The position numbers were made by a program, and so were the translations under genes. From assembly GCA_903905455.1 (NCBI GenBank), contig CAIVGN010000031.1, positions 1 to 64,000 of the forward strand: a stretch of DNA of 64,000 nucleotides. Reading direction: 5' to 3'. Origin of the DNA: an uncultured Archangium sp. Lineage in GTDB: Bacteria > Myxococcota > Myxococcia > Myxococcales > Myxococcaceae. This document shows, in pieces, positions 9,234 through 16,925 of the stretch. Under the pieces are notes generated by a model that was not told the DNA's origin, did no database searches, and saw only the letters and a list, made by a program, of their open reading frames with translations. Positions within the stretch are counted from its first letter, which is position 1. Each line of letters starts with the position of its first letter.

Positions 9234-10178
9234 ATGATGCGCCTCCTCACACTGGGTTTTCTCCTCTCGGGCCTCACCGCGTGGGCGCAGACCAGCCTCG
9301 TGCCGGAGATCGCCCTGCACCGCGTGGAAGACCCCGCGACCGACACGTACACCTTCGGCCCCGGCGCCTGCGGGGACACCATCACCATGCGCTGGAGCAA
9401 CACCCTGACGACCAACGTAGCCAGTTGCTCGCAGAACCCGTTCAAGTTGTGGGCATCGGAGACCGATTGCGCCGACACGCCGGGCACTGGGGACAAGCGC
9501 TATGACGACGTGCCCGCGGCGACGGTGCAGGGCATTCGCGCCGGGTCGTGGACCTTGAAGCTCGCCGAGTTGCCCGGCTTTGCGAACGTGCCGACCGATG
9601 GCGGGACCCAGGCCGTCTGTGGCTCCACCGGCTTGAGCAAGACGCACCACATCTGCGGGAACATTGAATACACGCTCTTCACCGGCCAGTTCTGCGGCAC
9701 CACCGGCACCAAGCTCGCGGCCCACAGCTTCAAGCTCGTCTACGACACGTTGCCGCCCACGGCTCCGACCATCACCAGCTCCGCGGCCGAGGACAAGGCC
9801 GTGCGGATCAACTTCGAATACGACAGCGACACCTCGAACGTCACGGTCGAGGTTCGCGAGTCGAGCGACGCCGGCGAAGGTGAGTACCGGCAGCTCAACG
9901 AGACCGTCGCCACCAACAAGCTCATTCGCGCGACCGGGTTGCAGAACACCGTGGCCTACGACGTTCGCATTCGCGCGAAGGACGCCGCCGGCAACGTGAG
10001 CGATCCTTCGGCCTCGGTGACCATCACCCCGATCGATACCCTGGGCTTCTTTGCCTACTACCAGGAAAAGGGTGGCACCGACGCGGGCGGCTGCAGCACC
10101 GGCCTGGGGCTCATTCCCACGCTGATCGGCCTCTGGGCCCTGCGCCGCGCGCGCAAGCAGGCAAGGAGTAACTCCTGA
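9234..10178 (+). CDS. Exported fibronectin-III-like protein with MYXO-CTERM-like tail
   Basis: Secreted protein of about 314 residues. The ATG at 9234, with another at 9237, starts a clear signal peptide ending TAWAQ. The mid region is Cys-containing and unrecognised. Towards the C-terminus there is an FN3-like domain (LPPTAPTITSSAAEDKAVRI to SDPSASVTITP). The end has a cysteine (GGCSTG), a hydrophobic segment (LGLIPTLIGLWAL) and a basic tail (RRARKQAR), the layout of the MYXO-CTERM sorting signal of myxobacterial surface proteins. An in-frame GTG at 9126 lies further upstream but would bury the signal peptide. The stop overlaps the next ATG by one base. Confidence 0.7.
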   Translation: MMRLLTLGFLLSGLTAWAQTSLVPEIALHRVEDPATDTYTFGPGACGDTITMRWSNTLTTNVASCSQNPFKLWASETDCADTPGTGDKRYDDVPAATVQGIRAGSWTLKLAELPGFANVPTDGGTQAVCGSTGLSKTHHICGNIEYTLFTGQFCGTTGTKLAAHSFKLVYDTLPPTAPTITSSAAEDKAVRINFEYDSDTSNVTVEVRESSDAGEGEYRQLNETVATNKLIRATGLQNTVAYDVRIRAKDAAGNVSDPSASVTITPIDTLGFFAYYQEKGGTDAGGCSTGLGLIPTLIGLWALRRARKQARSNS

Positions 10179-10912
10179 TGAAGTCCACGATCCTCACGGT
10201 GCTGGTGGCGGCCTCGGTCGCCCAGGCGCAGTCCTTCGAGCTGTCCGAGACCAAGAAGCGCATCGAGTCGCCGCGCCAGATGTTCTTCGAGGCCAAGCTC
10301 TCGCCCTTCACGCCACTGCTCGACCGGCCCTTCTCGAACCTGCCGGCGACCGAGCGGCCCTACTACGCGGTGTTCGGCGGCGGGGCGATGCTGCTGGGCG
10401 AGATCGAGTTCGACTACCAGTTCTTCCAGAAGTTCGGCTCGCTCGCGGGCGCCGTGTCGGTCGGCTACTCCGAGAAGTTCGGCAAGGCGATCGACAAGCT
10501 GACCGGCGATCGGGTCGAGCAGAGCACCGGCCTGCGCATCGTGCCCATCAAGGCCATGCTCGTGTACCGGTGGGACTGGGCGAAGGAGAAGTTCAACGTG
10601 CCGCTCGTGCCCTACGTGAAGGGTGCCTTCGTCGCGATGCCGTACTTCCTGCTCAACGGCACCGACGTGGAGACCTACGGGGTCAAGCGCGGTGAGGGCG
10701 TGAAGTTCGGCCTGGCCGGCGTGCTCGGCCTCTCGCTGCAGATGGACTTCCTCGACCAGCGCCTCGCGCGCGACTTCGACAGCAGCGTGGGCGTGAATCA
10801 CACGTACCTCTTCGCCGAAGGCACCATCCAGGAGATGGCGCTCTTCAGCCCCGGGACGTCGCTCGACTTCAGCTCGAAGCACTTCATGTTCGGCCTCGGC
10901 TTCGAGTTCTAA
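10178..10912 (+). CDS. Predicted outer-membrane beta-barrel protein
   Basis: A 244-residue exported protein of unknown function. It has a signal peptide (MKSTILTVLVAASVAQAQS), alternating hydrophobic and polar strands, and a final aromatic residue (FGLGFEF) as expected of outer-membrane barrels. It starts within the stop of the preceding gene (TGATG), so the two are likely co-translated. I recognise no enzyme motif. Confidence 0.65.
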   Translation: MKSTILTVLVAASVAQAQSFELSETKKRIESPRQMFFEAKLSPFTPLLDRPFSNLPATERPYYAVFGGGAMLLGEIEFDYQFFQKFGSLAGAVSVGYSEKFGKAIDKLTGDRVEQSTGLRIVPIKAMLVYRWDWAKEKFNVPLVPYVKGAFVAMPYFLLNGTDVETYGVKRGEGVKFGLAGVLGLSLQMDFLDQRLARDFDSSVGVNHTYLFAEGTIQEMALFSPGTSLDFSSKHFMFGLGFEF

Positions 10913-10916
10913 GCGC

Positions 10917-12605
10917 ATGCTCCGGGGGGCATCCTGGCTCCTCGTGGTGCTGGTCGTGGGGTGCGTGCGCCCGGTGCGCGTCGAGACCCGCGAGACCCCG
11001 GTGGAGACCGGCCTCGAGGTGCCCTTCGTCGCCGACGGGGTGCGCCGCTGGGACTTCGGTGATGGCAGCGCCCCGGTGTCGAGCGCGCAGCTGACCCACG
11101 CCTTCTCGAAGGCCGGCCGCTACGTGGTGCGCGGCTTCGAAGGTGAAGCGCTGCGTGAGCAGGTGACCCTCATCGTCTCGCCGCGCGGCGTGTTCCACCT
11201 GGTGCCGCCCGACGTGAAGTGGGCCGTCATGGCGCGCGGACTGGAAGACCTGCCGCCGGCCGTCGACTTCGCCGAGCGCCTCGTGGGAGCGGCGTCGACG
11301 CAGAACTGGCTCGAGCGCTACCCGCTGCACGGCTGGGCCCTCGACCAGGCCACGGCCGGGGCGCAGTGGGTCGACCCCCGCGAAGGCCTCGCGTACTTCG
11401 CGTGGGACGACAGCGACGAGGTGCGCTTGAGCGTGGTGGGCGTCACCTCGGCGAAGGACGCGCTGGCGGCCCTCGAGACGTGGCTCCTCGATCGCGGCTG
11501 GAACTTCGTGAGCGAGGTGCAGGGGCTCGCGCGCTTCGAGCAGGAAGAGCGAGCGCTCGATCTCTTCGTCGATCGCGGCGCGCTGTACGCCGTCGATGCG
11601 CCGTTGACCCGGCGGCAACCCGGCGTGCAGCAGCGCATCGCCGCCGCGCCTTCGCTGGGGCTCGAGCAGGATGGCAAGGTGGCCTCCGCGCTCGACCAAC
11701 TGCCCAGCGGGGCGCTCGTGGTGTGGGCGCGCGCGCCCGTCGGGGCCGCGTGGCTCCAGCTCGCCGGCACGGTGCGGCTCTCGGGTGACGAGGCGCACCT
11801 CGAGGCCCGGCTCATCGGCGCCGCGCCGCTGTGGACGGTGCCCCCCAGCGAGGGGCCGCGGCTGTTGTCCCACGCGCCCGAAGGCCCCATCGCGGCCGCG
11901 GTGGCCAGCATCGCGCCGCGGCAGCTCGCCGACCTCGTGCTCGGCACCGAGGGCACGCCGCGGCGCAAGGGCATCCACGAAGACCTCTCGCTGCAGGGCG
12001 CCGAGCTCGAGCGCGCGCTCGATGGGCTCGCCGGCACCTTCGACGCCACGCTCTACGTCGACGTCGAGAGCTTCGTGCGCAAGACCATCGAGGCCGGCGG
12101 CCGGCCGCAACCCCAGGCGACGCTGCTGTTCGAGGCCGCGGTGAAGGATCGCGCGCCCGTCGAAGCGCTCCTCGATGCCTGGGTGCGGCGCTGGCAGGTG
12201 CCGGTGACCAAGTCCGTCGAGCGGCAGCTGCGGCTGTGGCGCGGCTCGGCGTCCGGGCGACGCGTGGAGATCGCGCTGACCCACCAGGCGCTCTTCGCGC
12301 AGTCAGGGGCGTCGGTGGGCAGCCGGGAGCCGGCCGATCTCACCCAGTCCCTCGGGACACGCTTCGAGGGCGCCTTTGGCCCGGGTCACGTCTCGGTGTT
12401 CTTCGACGTGGGCCAGCTGCGCCGCGAGCTGCTCACGCCCCGCCTCATGGACGACGTCGACCCGCGCAACGCGCTCACCGCCCAGGCCCTCGCGGTCACG
12501 GTTCTCGATCGCCTCACGCAGCTCGACCTCGCGCTGTTCGACGCCAGTCCCACGGCGGACGGGGCGGCGATCCAGGCAGTGGTACGGCTCCGCGCGAAGG
12601 ACTGA
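10917..12605 (+). CDS. Lipoprotein with PKD-like domain
   Basis: A 562-residue lipoprotein. The signal peptide ends in the lipobox VVGC with lipidated Cys16. A PKD-like beta-sandwich follows at about 25-90 (RRWDFGDGSAPVSSAQLTHA, then FSKAGRYVVRG). The remaining 470 residues are unrecognised, without membrane segments, and contain several charged alpha/beta stretches. It begins four bases after the beta-barrel gene, so 9234-12605 is probably one envelope-protein operon. The function is unknown. Confidence 0.7.
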   Translation: MLRGASWLLVVLVVGCVRPVRVETRETPVETGLEVPFVADGVRRWDFGDGSAPVSSAQLTHAFSKAGRYVVRGFEGEALREQVTLIVSPRGVFHLVPPDVKWAVMARGLEDLPPAVDFAERLVGAASTQNWLERYPLHGWALDQATAGAQWVDPREGLAYFAWDDSDEVRLSVVGVTSAKDALAALETWLLDRGWNFVSEVQGLARFEQEERALDLFVDRGALYAVDAPLTRRQPGVQQRIAAAPSLGLEQDGKVASALDQLPSGALVVWARAPVGAAWLQLAGTVRLSGDEAHLEARLIGAAPLWTVPPSEGPRLLSHAPEGPIAAAVASIAPRQLADLVLGTEGTPRRKGIHEDLSLQGAELERALDGLAGTFDATLYVDVESFVRKTIEAGGRPQPQATLLFEAAVKDRAPVEALLDAWVRRWQVPVTKSVERQLRLWRGSASGRRVEIALTHQALFAQSGASVGSREPADLTQSLGTRFEGAFGPGHVSVFFDVGQLRRELLTPRLMDDVDPRNALTAQALAVTVLDRLTQLDLALFDASPTADGAAIQAVVRLRAKD

Positions 12606-12631
12606 GCGCGTCGCGCCGAACGCCGCTCAGC

Positions 12632-12683
12632 GACGGAGCACCTCGACGGAGCACCGCGAGGCAGCACCGCGACGCAGCACCGA
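12632..12683. repeat. Four tandem copies of a 13-base unit
   Basis: In the 160-base gap between convergent genes there are four head-to-tail 13-mers: GACGGAGCACCTC, GACGGAGCACCGC, GAGGCAGCACCGC and GACGCAGCACCGA. The copies differ by one to three bases. The unit is not a multiple of three. Confidence 0.7.
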
Positions 12684-12765
12684 CCGCGCCTTCGGGGCTG
12701 GCCGCTGACCGGCTCGCGCCTCGCCGTTCCCGCTCGGTTCGGCGATGCCCTCACCGGCGCTGAGG

Positions 12766-14160
12766 TCAGTTCCCGCTGGAGTTGATGATGACGGCGCAGG
12801 TGCAGCAGCCGCCGCCGAGGAACATCGTGCCCAGGACGATGAGCACCCACTTGAGTGTCGAGTTCTTCTTCGGCGCACCGCTCGTCGCCACCGGCGCGGG
12901 CGCTGCGAGCGGGGCCACCACCGGGCTTCGCGAGGCCGGGGACTGCGCGCCGATCTGCCCGGGGGCGAAGGGCCTGCTCAGCGGAATGGGCGCCGCGCTG
13001 GCGACGGGCACTCCGGTATTCGCCGCGCCGTTCATCGGCACCACCCAGCCACCGGAGCTCTGGGCCAGGTTCGGCGCCGGCGAGGGCGTGGCGAGCAGCG
13101 CGGGTGCGGGCTGCGGGGGCGCGGTCACCGGGCGCGGGGTGTGCGTGCGGTCGAGGCCGGGATCGAGGGGCATCTCCGCCGCGGGGGATGGCAGGAACGC
13201 GGGCGTGGTGCCCGGCGGGGCGAGACCGAGGGCCGAGCGCAGCGCGTCGGCGAACTCGCGGGCCGACTGCCAGCGCTGGTGCGGTTCCTTCGCGAGGCCC
13301 ACGGTCACCACCTGCGCGAGCGGCAGCGGGACCTGGGGGGCGACCTGGTTGAGCGGCAGCGCCTGCTCGGTGCGCACCTTCACGATGAGGTGCGCGTAGC
13401 TCTCGGCGTCGAAGGGCAGCTTGCCCGACAGCAGCTCGTAGAGCATCGCCGCCACCGAGTAGAGATCGGCGCGCCCATCGACGCTGCGCGCGTCGAAGAA
13501 CTGCTCGGGCGCCATGTACGAAGGCGTGCCCATGGCCATGCCGGTCTGGGTGAGCCCCGACGAGACCGCGTCGCCGTGCATCTTGGAGATGCCGAAGTCG
13601 AGCAGCTTGACGAAGTCGCGCTCGGTGCCCCGCTCGTCGCGGCGGCGCACCACGAAGACGTTCGCGGGCTTCATGTCGCGGTGCACGACGCCGCGGGCGT
13701 GGGCGGCTTCCAGCCCGTCGAGCGCCTGGAGCACGATGGCCACCACCCGCTGGTAGCCCAGGGGCGCCTGGTGGACGGCGAGGTCCTTGAGATCCATGCC
13801 GTCGAGGAACTCGAGCGAGAGGAACGCCTGCCCGTCGGCCGCGAGGCCCGCGTCGAGCACGCCCACGATGTGCTCGCTGCCCACCGCGCTCGCGGCCCGC
13901 GCCTCGCGCAGGAACCGCTTGAGCATGTCGTGGTCGGCGCCGAGGCTGCGCTTGAGCAGCTTGAGGGCCACCGTGGCGTCGGTATGCACGTGCCGGGCGC
14001 GGTACACCGAGCCGAAGCCGCCCATGCCCAGCAACCGCTCGACGAGGTATCGGTCGACCTGCGTACCGATGAGCCCGGGCTCCTGCATCGAGTCGCCCGT
14101 GAGGGGGCACTTCGGCGTTCCGGTGGGGTGCTCTTTGCCGCAGTGCTGACAGGCGCTCAT
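12766..14160 (-). CDS. Membrane-anchored Ser/Thr protein kinase with N-terminal zinc ribbon
   Basis: Hanks-type kinase of 464 residues. The N-terminus carries a short Cys-rich motif (CQHCGKEHPTGTPKC). The kinase domain follows (glycine loop GMGGFGSVY, HRDMKPANVFV, LDFGISK), with all catalytic residues present. A Pro/Ala-rich linker of about 120 residues leads to one C-terminal membrane segment (WVLIVLGTMFLGGG) and a short tail with two cysteines and NSSGN. A cytoplasmic kinase tethered by a C-terminal anchor with almost nothing outside is common in myxobacteria. It converges on the lipoprotein gene and is divergent from the GT22 gene. Confidence 0.9.
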   Translation of the reverse strand: MSACQHCGKEHPTGTPKCPLTGDSMQEPGLIGTQVDRYLVERLLGMGGFGSVYRARHVHTDATVALKLLKRSLGADHDMLKRFLREARAASAVGSEHIVGVLDAGLAADGQAFLSLEFLDGMDLKDLAVHQAPLGYQRVVAIVLQALDGLEAAHARGVVHRDMKPANVFVVRRRDERGTERDFVKLLDFGISKMHGDAVSSGLTQTGMAMGTPSYMAPEQFFDARSVDGRADLYSVAAMLYELLSGKLPFDAESYAHLIVKVRTEQALPLNQVAPQVPLPLAQVVTVGLAKEPHQRWQSAREFADALRSALGLAPPGTTPAFLPSPAAEMPLDPGLDRTHTPRPVTAPPQPAPALLATPSPAPNLAQSSGGWVVPMNGAANTGVPVASAAPIPLSRPFAPGQIGAQSPASRSPVVAPLAAPAPVATSGAPKKNSTLKWVLIVLGTMFLGGGCCTCAVIINSSGN

Positions 14161-14221
14161 CGGGCCCCGGTTCTAGCCCGTTCACCGACCTGCCGACACG
14201 CGTGCTAATCGCGTGGCCTCC

Positions 14222-15628
14222 ATGACGACGTCGCGCCGCACACCCTGGGTCGAGGTGCTCCTCGCGGCGCTGCCGGCCGCGCTGCATGCCCTGTTCTTCC
14301 TCGGGCGCCTGCACCCCGACGAGCTCTTCCAGAGCCTGGAGATCGCCCTCAACCGCACCTACGGATTCGGCGTGGTGCCGTGGGAATGGCAGGTGCCCGC
14401 CAACGCGGCCACCGCCACCCAGCCGTGGGGCATTCGCAACTGGTCCGTGCCGCTGCTGTTCTCCGGCGTGTTCCGCCTCGGAGACGCCCTGGGCATCAGC
14501 TCGGTGATGGGCCGCCGGGTGCTGGCCGAGGTGCCCCAGTTCGCGCTCCACGCGGCGATGCTCGCGGCGGTGTGGCGCCTCGCCGCCCGGCGCGTCGGCC
14601 CTGAGCTCGCGCGCGCCTGCCTGTGGTTGGTGGCGCTCTACGGCCCGCTGGTGTGGTTCGGCGGGCGCACCATGTCCGAGTCGTTCTCCGTGGCCTTCCT
14701 GGTGTGGGGCCTCGAGCGCCTCGACGCCGAGGACGAGACGCCCGGACAGTGGCTGCTGGGCGGCGCGCTGCTGGGCTTCGCGCAGGTCACCCGCTACGGC
14801 TCGGCGGCGGCGATCCTCCCCGCCATGGCGTGGCTGCTCGTCTCGCGGCGCTTCAAGACCTTCGCCTGGGCGGCCGCGGGTGGGCTGGTCATCGCCTTCG
14901 GCCTGGGGCTCCTCGACCAGCTGACCTGGGGCGAGTGGTTCCACTCGTTGATTCACTACGTCCGCTACAACGTCACCTCGGGCGCGGCGGCGGCGAGCTT
15001 CGGCGCCCAGCCCTGGTGGACCTACTTCTTGCGGCTGCTGGTGGCGCCCTTCGCGGTGGTCGGCCTGCTGTGGTGGCGCGGGCCGGGGCGCCCCTGGCTC
15101 TTCATCGCCTCGGCGGTGGGGTACTTCGCCATCGTCAGCGCCACTGCCCACAAGGAAGACCGCTTCGTCTACCCGACGCTGGTGCTGCTCACGGTGGCCG
15201 GGGCGCCGCTCTTCGTGGCCTGGGCGGCCCAGTCGTGGGCCGGCGCGCGCCGCGTGGTGGCTCTCGGGGTCGCCGCCGCCGGGGTCGCGTTCTTCGTCTT
15301 CCCCTCGCCCTTCGACGTGCAGCGCAAGGAGCAGTTCCAGCTCGTGGCGAAGGCCAGCGTCGGCGCTACGGGCCTGGTGATCATGAACGAGGGCATGTGG
15401 GGCTCGCCGGGCTTCTTCTACCTGGGCCAGAACTTGCCCTGGTGCCCCTGCGACTTCCCGCAGGAGGGCTGCTTCCAGATGGCCGCCCGCGACGCGCGCT
15501 TCAACCGCGGCCTCTACTGGAGCAACGGCAACGACGACGCCCGCGACCAGAGCTCGGAGCTCGCCTTCACCCAGGCCGGCTTCCGCCTCGTCGAGCGCCG
15601 CGGCGCCGCCAGCTACTTCGAGCGCTGA
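14222..15628 (+). CDS. GT22 (Alg9/PIG-B-like) mannosyltransferase-type membrane glycosyltransferase
   Basis: A GT-C fold membrane glycosyltransferase of 468 residues using a polyprenyl-phosphate sugar. The first luminal loop has HPDELFQSLE, the HPDE/HxEE-type catalytic motif of the Alg9/PIG-B group. It is followed by VPWEWQ and WSVPLL, and FGGRTMSESF matches the family TxSE-type loop. About ten hydrophobic segments are present. The family is best known from eukaryotic GPI and N-glycan assembly. Acceptor and sugar cannot be read here. I start at the ATG at 14222; a GTG nine bases upstream is possible. It ends just before a strong hairpin. Confidence 0.75.
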   Translation: MTTSRRTPWVEVLLAALPAALHALFFLGRLHPDELFQSLEIALNRTYGFGVVPWEWQVPANAATATQPWGIRNWSVPLLFSGVFRLGDALGISSVMGRRVLAEVPQFALHAAMLAAVWRLAARRVGPELARACLWLVALYGPLVWFGGRTMSESFSVAFLVWGLERLDAEDETPGQWLLGGALLGFAQVTRYGSAAAILPAMAWLLVSRRFKTFAWAAAGGLVIAFGLGLLDQLTWGEWFHSLIHYVRYNVTSGAAAASFGAQPWWTYFLRLLVAPFAVVGLLWWRGPGRPWLFIASAVGYFAIVSATAHKEDRFVYPTLVLLTVAGAPLFVAWAAQSWAGARRVVALGVAAAGVAFFVFPSPFDVQRKEQFQLVAKASVGATGLVIMNEGMWGSPGFFYLGQNLPWCPCDFPQEGCFQMAARDARFNRGLYWSNGNDDARDQSSELAFTQAGFRLVERRGAASYFER

Positions 15629-15636
15629 AACGAAGA

Positions 15637-15670
15637 AGTCCCTGTCTCGGCTTTCGCCGGGACAGGGACT
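15637..15670 (-). terminator. Strong hairpin terminator at the end of the SRP RNA/tRNA transcript
   Basis: Two 15-base arms (AGTCCCTGTCTCGGC and GCCGGGACAGGGACT, one G-U pair) around a TTTC loop. Read leftwards it is followed by TTCTTCGTTTC, a loose U-rich tract, so it fits as terminator of the leftward RNA genes. It may also stop the rightward GT22 transcript. Confidence 0.75.
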
Positions 15671-15681
15671 CATTCAACAAA

Positions 15682-15770
15682 GGGACGGCCAGGACACACG
15701 CGAAGTAACGCTACCGTTGCTTCCTTCCGGACCTGGCGGGGTTCACGGCCCCGCGTTGCCCTGACCAGAA
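15682..15770 (-). ncRNA. ffs: Signal recognition particle 4.5S RNA
   Basis: On the minus strand the apical domain CAGGTCCGGAAGGAAGCAAC is the nearly invariant Ffh-binding loop with its GGAA tetraloop, flanked by CCGCCAGG and GGTAGCG. The outer stem pairs GGTCAGG (around 15760-15766) with CCTGGCC (15687-15693). It is about 90 bases, the small bacterial form without an Alu domain. It guides inner-membrane proteins to FtsY with Ffh. The ends are approximate. It is the last gene before the terminator and lies about 20 bases after tRNA-Ser(GGA). Confidence 0.92.
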
Positions 15771-15791
15771 GATCTACAAAGCTCCTGCGAG

Positions 15792-15878
15792 CGGAGAGGG
15801 TGGGATTCGAACCCACGATACCCTTTCAGGTACACACGCTTTCCAGGCGTGCGCCTTCAGCCACTCGGCCACCTCTCC
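15792..15878 (-). tRNA. tRNA-Ser (anticodon GGA)
   Basis: 87-base class II tRNA with a long variable arm. The acceptor GGAGAGG pairs with CCTCTCC, discriminator G. The anticodon loop CTGGAAA gives GGA, reading UCC/UCU. The T arm GGGTTCGAATCCC is canonical. CCA is not encoded. Confidence 0.96.
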
Positions 15879-15909
15879 AGCGACCAACCCGCCTCGACTA
15901 CGTGGGATG

Positions 15910-15996
15910 CGGAGAGCGTAGGATTCGAACCTACGGTACCGTTACCGGTACGCCTGATTTCGAGTCAGGTGCCTTCGACCACTCGGCCAGCTCTCC
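15910..15996 (-). tRNA. tRNA-Ser (anticodon CGA)
   Basis: 87-base class II tRNA. The acceptor GGAGAGC pairs with GCTCTCC, discriminator G. The anticodon loop CTCGAAA gives CGA, reading UCG. The long variable arm is built on CGTACCG/CGGTACC. CCA is not encoded. It starts nine bases after the tadA stop. Confidence 0.96.
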
Positions 15997-16005
15997 AATG
16001 ACGAC

Positions 16006-16491
16006 CTATTCAGTTGTGGTGTCGCGGCGAGCCCGGAGGCCCGCGAAAAAAGTCTTGAGCGCCTGACTGCACGCTTCGCCCAACACGCCGCCCGCTACTT
16101 CGACCCGGTGATTGAACCGGGGGTCCTGCACCAGATTGTACAGCGATCCGACCGTACCCGCCTTGGGATCCATCGCGCCATAGACCAGCCTCGAAACCCG
16201 AGACTGCACCAGCGCCCCGGCGCACATCGCGCAGGGTTCGAGGGTCACGTACACCGTGACCCCCGTGAGCCGCCAGGCGCCCACGGCCCGCGCCGCCTCC
16301 TTCATCGCGTTGAACTCAGCGTGAGAAAAGGGATCGCGGTCAATCTCCCGGCGGTTGAACCCACGCCCGATGATTTGACCCTCTTTGACGGCGACGGCGC
16401 CTACTGGCACTTCGCCCAGACGTGCTGCTTCATTCGCAAGCTCCAACGCCTGCTTCATGAAGCCCACATCAATGTCGTCGAGACTGTTCAT
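16006..16491 (-). CDS. tadA: tRNA-specific adenosine-34 deaminase
   Basis: 161-residue zinc deaminase that converts A34 of tRNA-Arg(ACG) to inosine so that CGU, CGC and CGA can be read. The zinc site and catalytic Glu are in HAEFNAM (57-63), and PCAMCAG (86-92) gives the two cysteine ligands. The gene lies inside the tRNA run: its ATG is 15 bases after the end of tRNA-Arg(ACG), and its stop is nine bases before tRNA-Ser(CGA). The 15-base leader (CATTACCCCCACCCG) has no Shine-Dalgarno. The nearest purine-rich stretch is the acceptor strand of the tRNA itself. It is of normal length for TadA. Confidence 0.96.
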   Translation of the reverse strand: MNSLDDIDVGFMKQALELANEAARLGEVPVGAVAVKEGQIIGRGFNRREIDRDPFSHAEFNAMKEAARAVGAWRLTGVTVYVTLEPCAMCAGALVQSRVSRLVYGAMDPKAGTVGSLYNLVQDPRFNHRVEVAGGVLGEACSQALKTFFAGLRARRDTTTE

Positions 16492-16506
16492 CGGGTGGGG
16501 GTAATG

Positions 16507-16580
16507 CGCTCCGTGGAGGATTCGAACCTCCGGCCTTTGGATTCGTAGTCCAACGCTCTATCCAGCTGAGCTAACGGAGC
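16507..16580 (-). tRNA. tRNA-Arg (anticodon ACG)
   Basis: 74-base tRNA. The acceptor GCTCCGT pairs with ACGGAGC, discriminator G. The anticodon loop CTACGAA gives ACG, the substrate of TadA, whose gene starts 15 bases downstream. CCA is not encoded. Confidence 0.96.
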
Positions 16581-16604
16581 CTTTTTCCCAACAATACCGG
16601 TGTG

Positions 16605-16691
16605 CGGAGTGAGAGGGATTCGAACCCTCGATACAGTTTCCCGTATACAGGTTTAGCAAACCTGCGCCTTCAGCCGCTCGGCCATCACTCC
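16605..16691 (-). tRNA. tRNA-Ser (anticodon GCT)
   Basis: 87-base class II tRNA. The acceptor GGAGTGA pairs with TCACTCC, discriminator G. The anticodon loop TTGCTAA gives GCT, reading AGC/AGU. The variable arm is long. CCA is not encoded. Confidence 0.96.
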
Positions 16692-16744
16692 ACAGCGAAA
16701 TGACGAGACGTCCTGTCAAAGAACTGCGGACCTTCTACATCCTA

Positions 16745-16831
16745 CGGAGCAGGTAGGATTCGAACCTACGAACGCCTTTCAGCGTCTGCGGTTTTCAAGA
16801 CCGCCGCCTTCAGCCGCTCGGCCACTGCTCC
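16745..16831 (-). tRNA. tRNA-Ser (anticodon TGA)
   Basis: 87-base class II tRNA. The acceptor GGAGCAG pairs with CTGCTCC, discriminator G. The anticodon loop CTTGAAA gives TGA, reading UCA/UCG/UCU. It is the first tRNA downstream of serS. CCA is not encoded. Confidence 0.96.
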
Positions 16832-16895
16832 AGACATCTGTGGACCGACGCCCCTGACGCGCATTGCTGAGCGGCGGGGGCGCTCCCAGTACAGG

Positions 16896-16920
16896 AACCC
16901 TTTGGCGACTGCAAAGGGTT
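16896..16920 (-). terminator. Hairpin directly after serS
   Basis: Perfect 9-base arms AACCCTTTG and CAAAGGGTT with a 7-base loop, five bases beyond the serS stop. Read leftwards no U tract follows (CCTGTAC), so it may be a weak terminator, a pause or an RNA-processing site separating the serS message from the tRNAs. Confidence 0.5.
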
Positions 16921-16925
16921 TTCGT

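Noticed and set aside
12386-15673. A 1095-codon open frame on the minus strand
   Set aside because: It is antisense to the GT22 gene and runs out of frame through the kinase gene. The translation is Arg/Ala/Gly-rich without domains, as expected from GC-rich DNA with GC-ending codons.
16692-16744. TTGACA in the gap upstream of tRNA-Ser(GCT) as a promoter
   Set aside because: A perfect -35 is present leftwards, but the -10 would fall at the tRNA 5' end, has no TATAAT-like sequence, and transcription would begin inside the tRNA.
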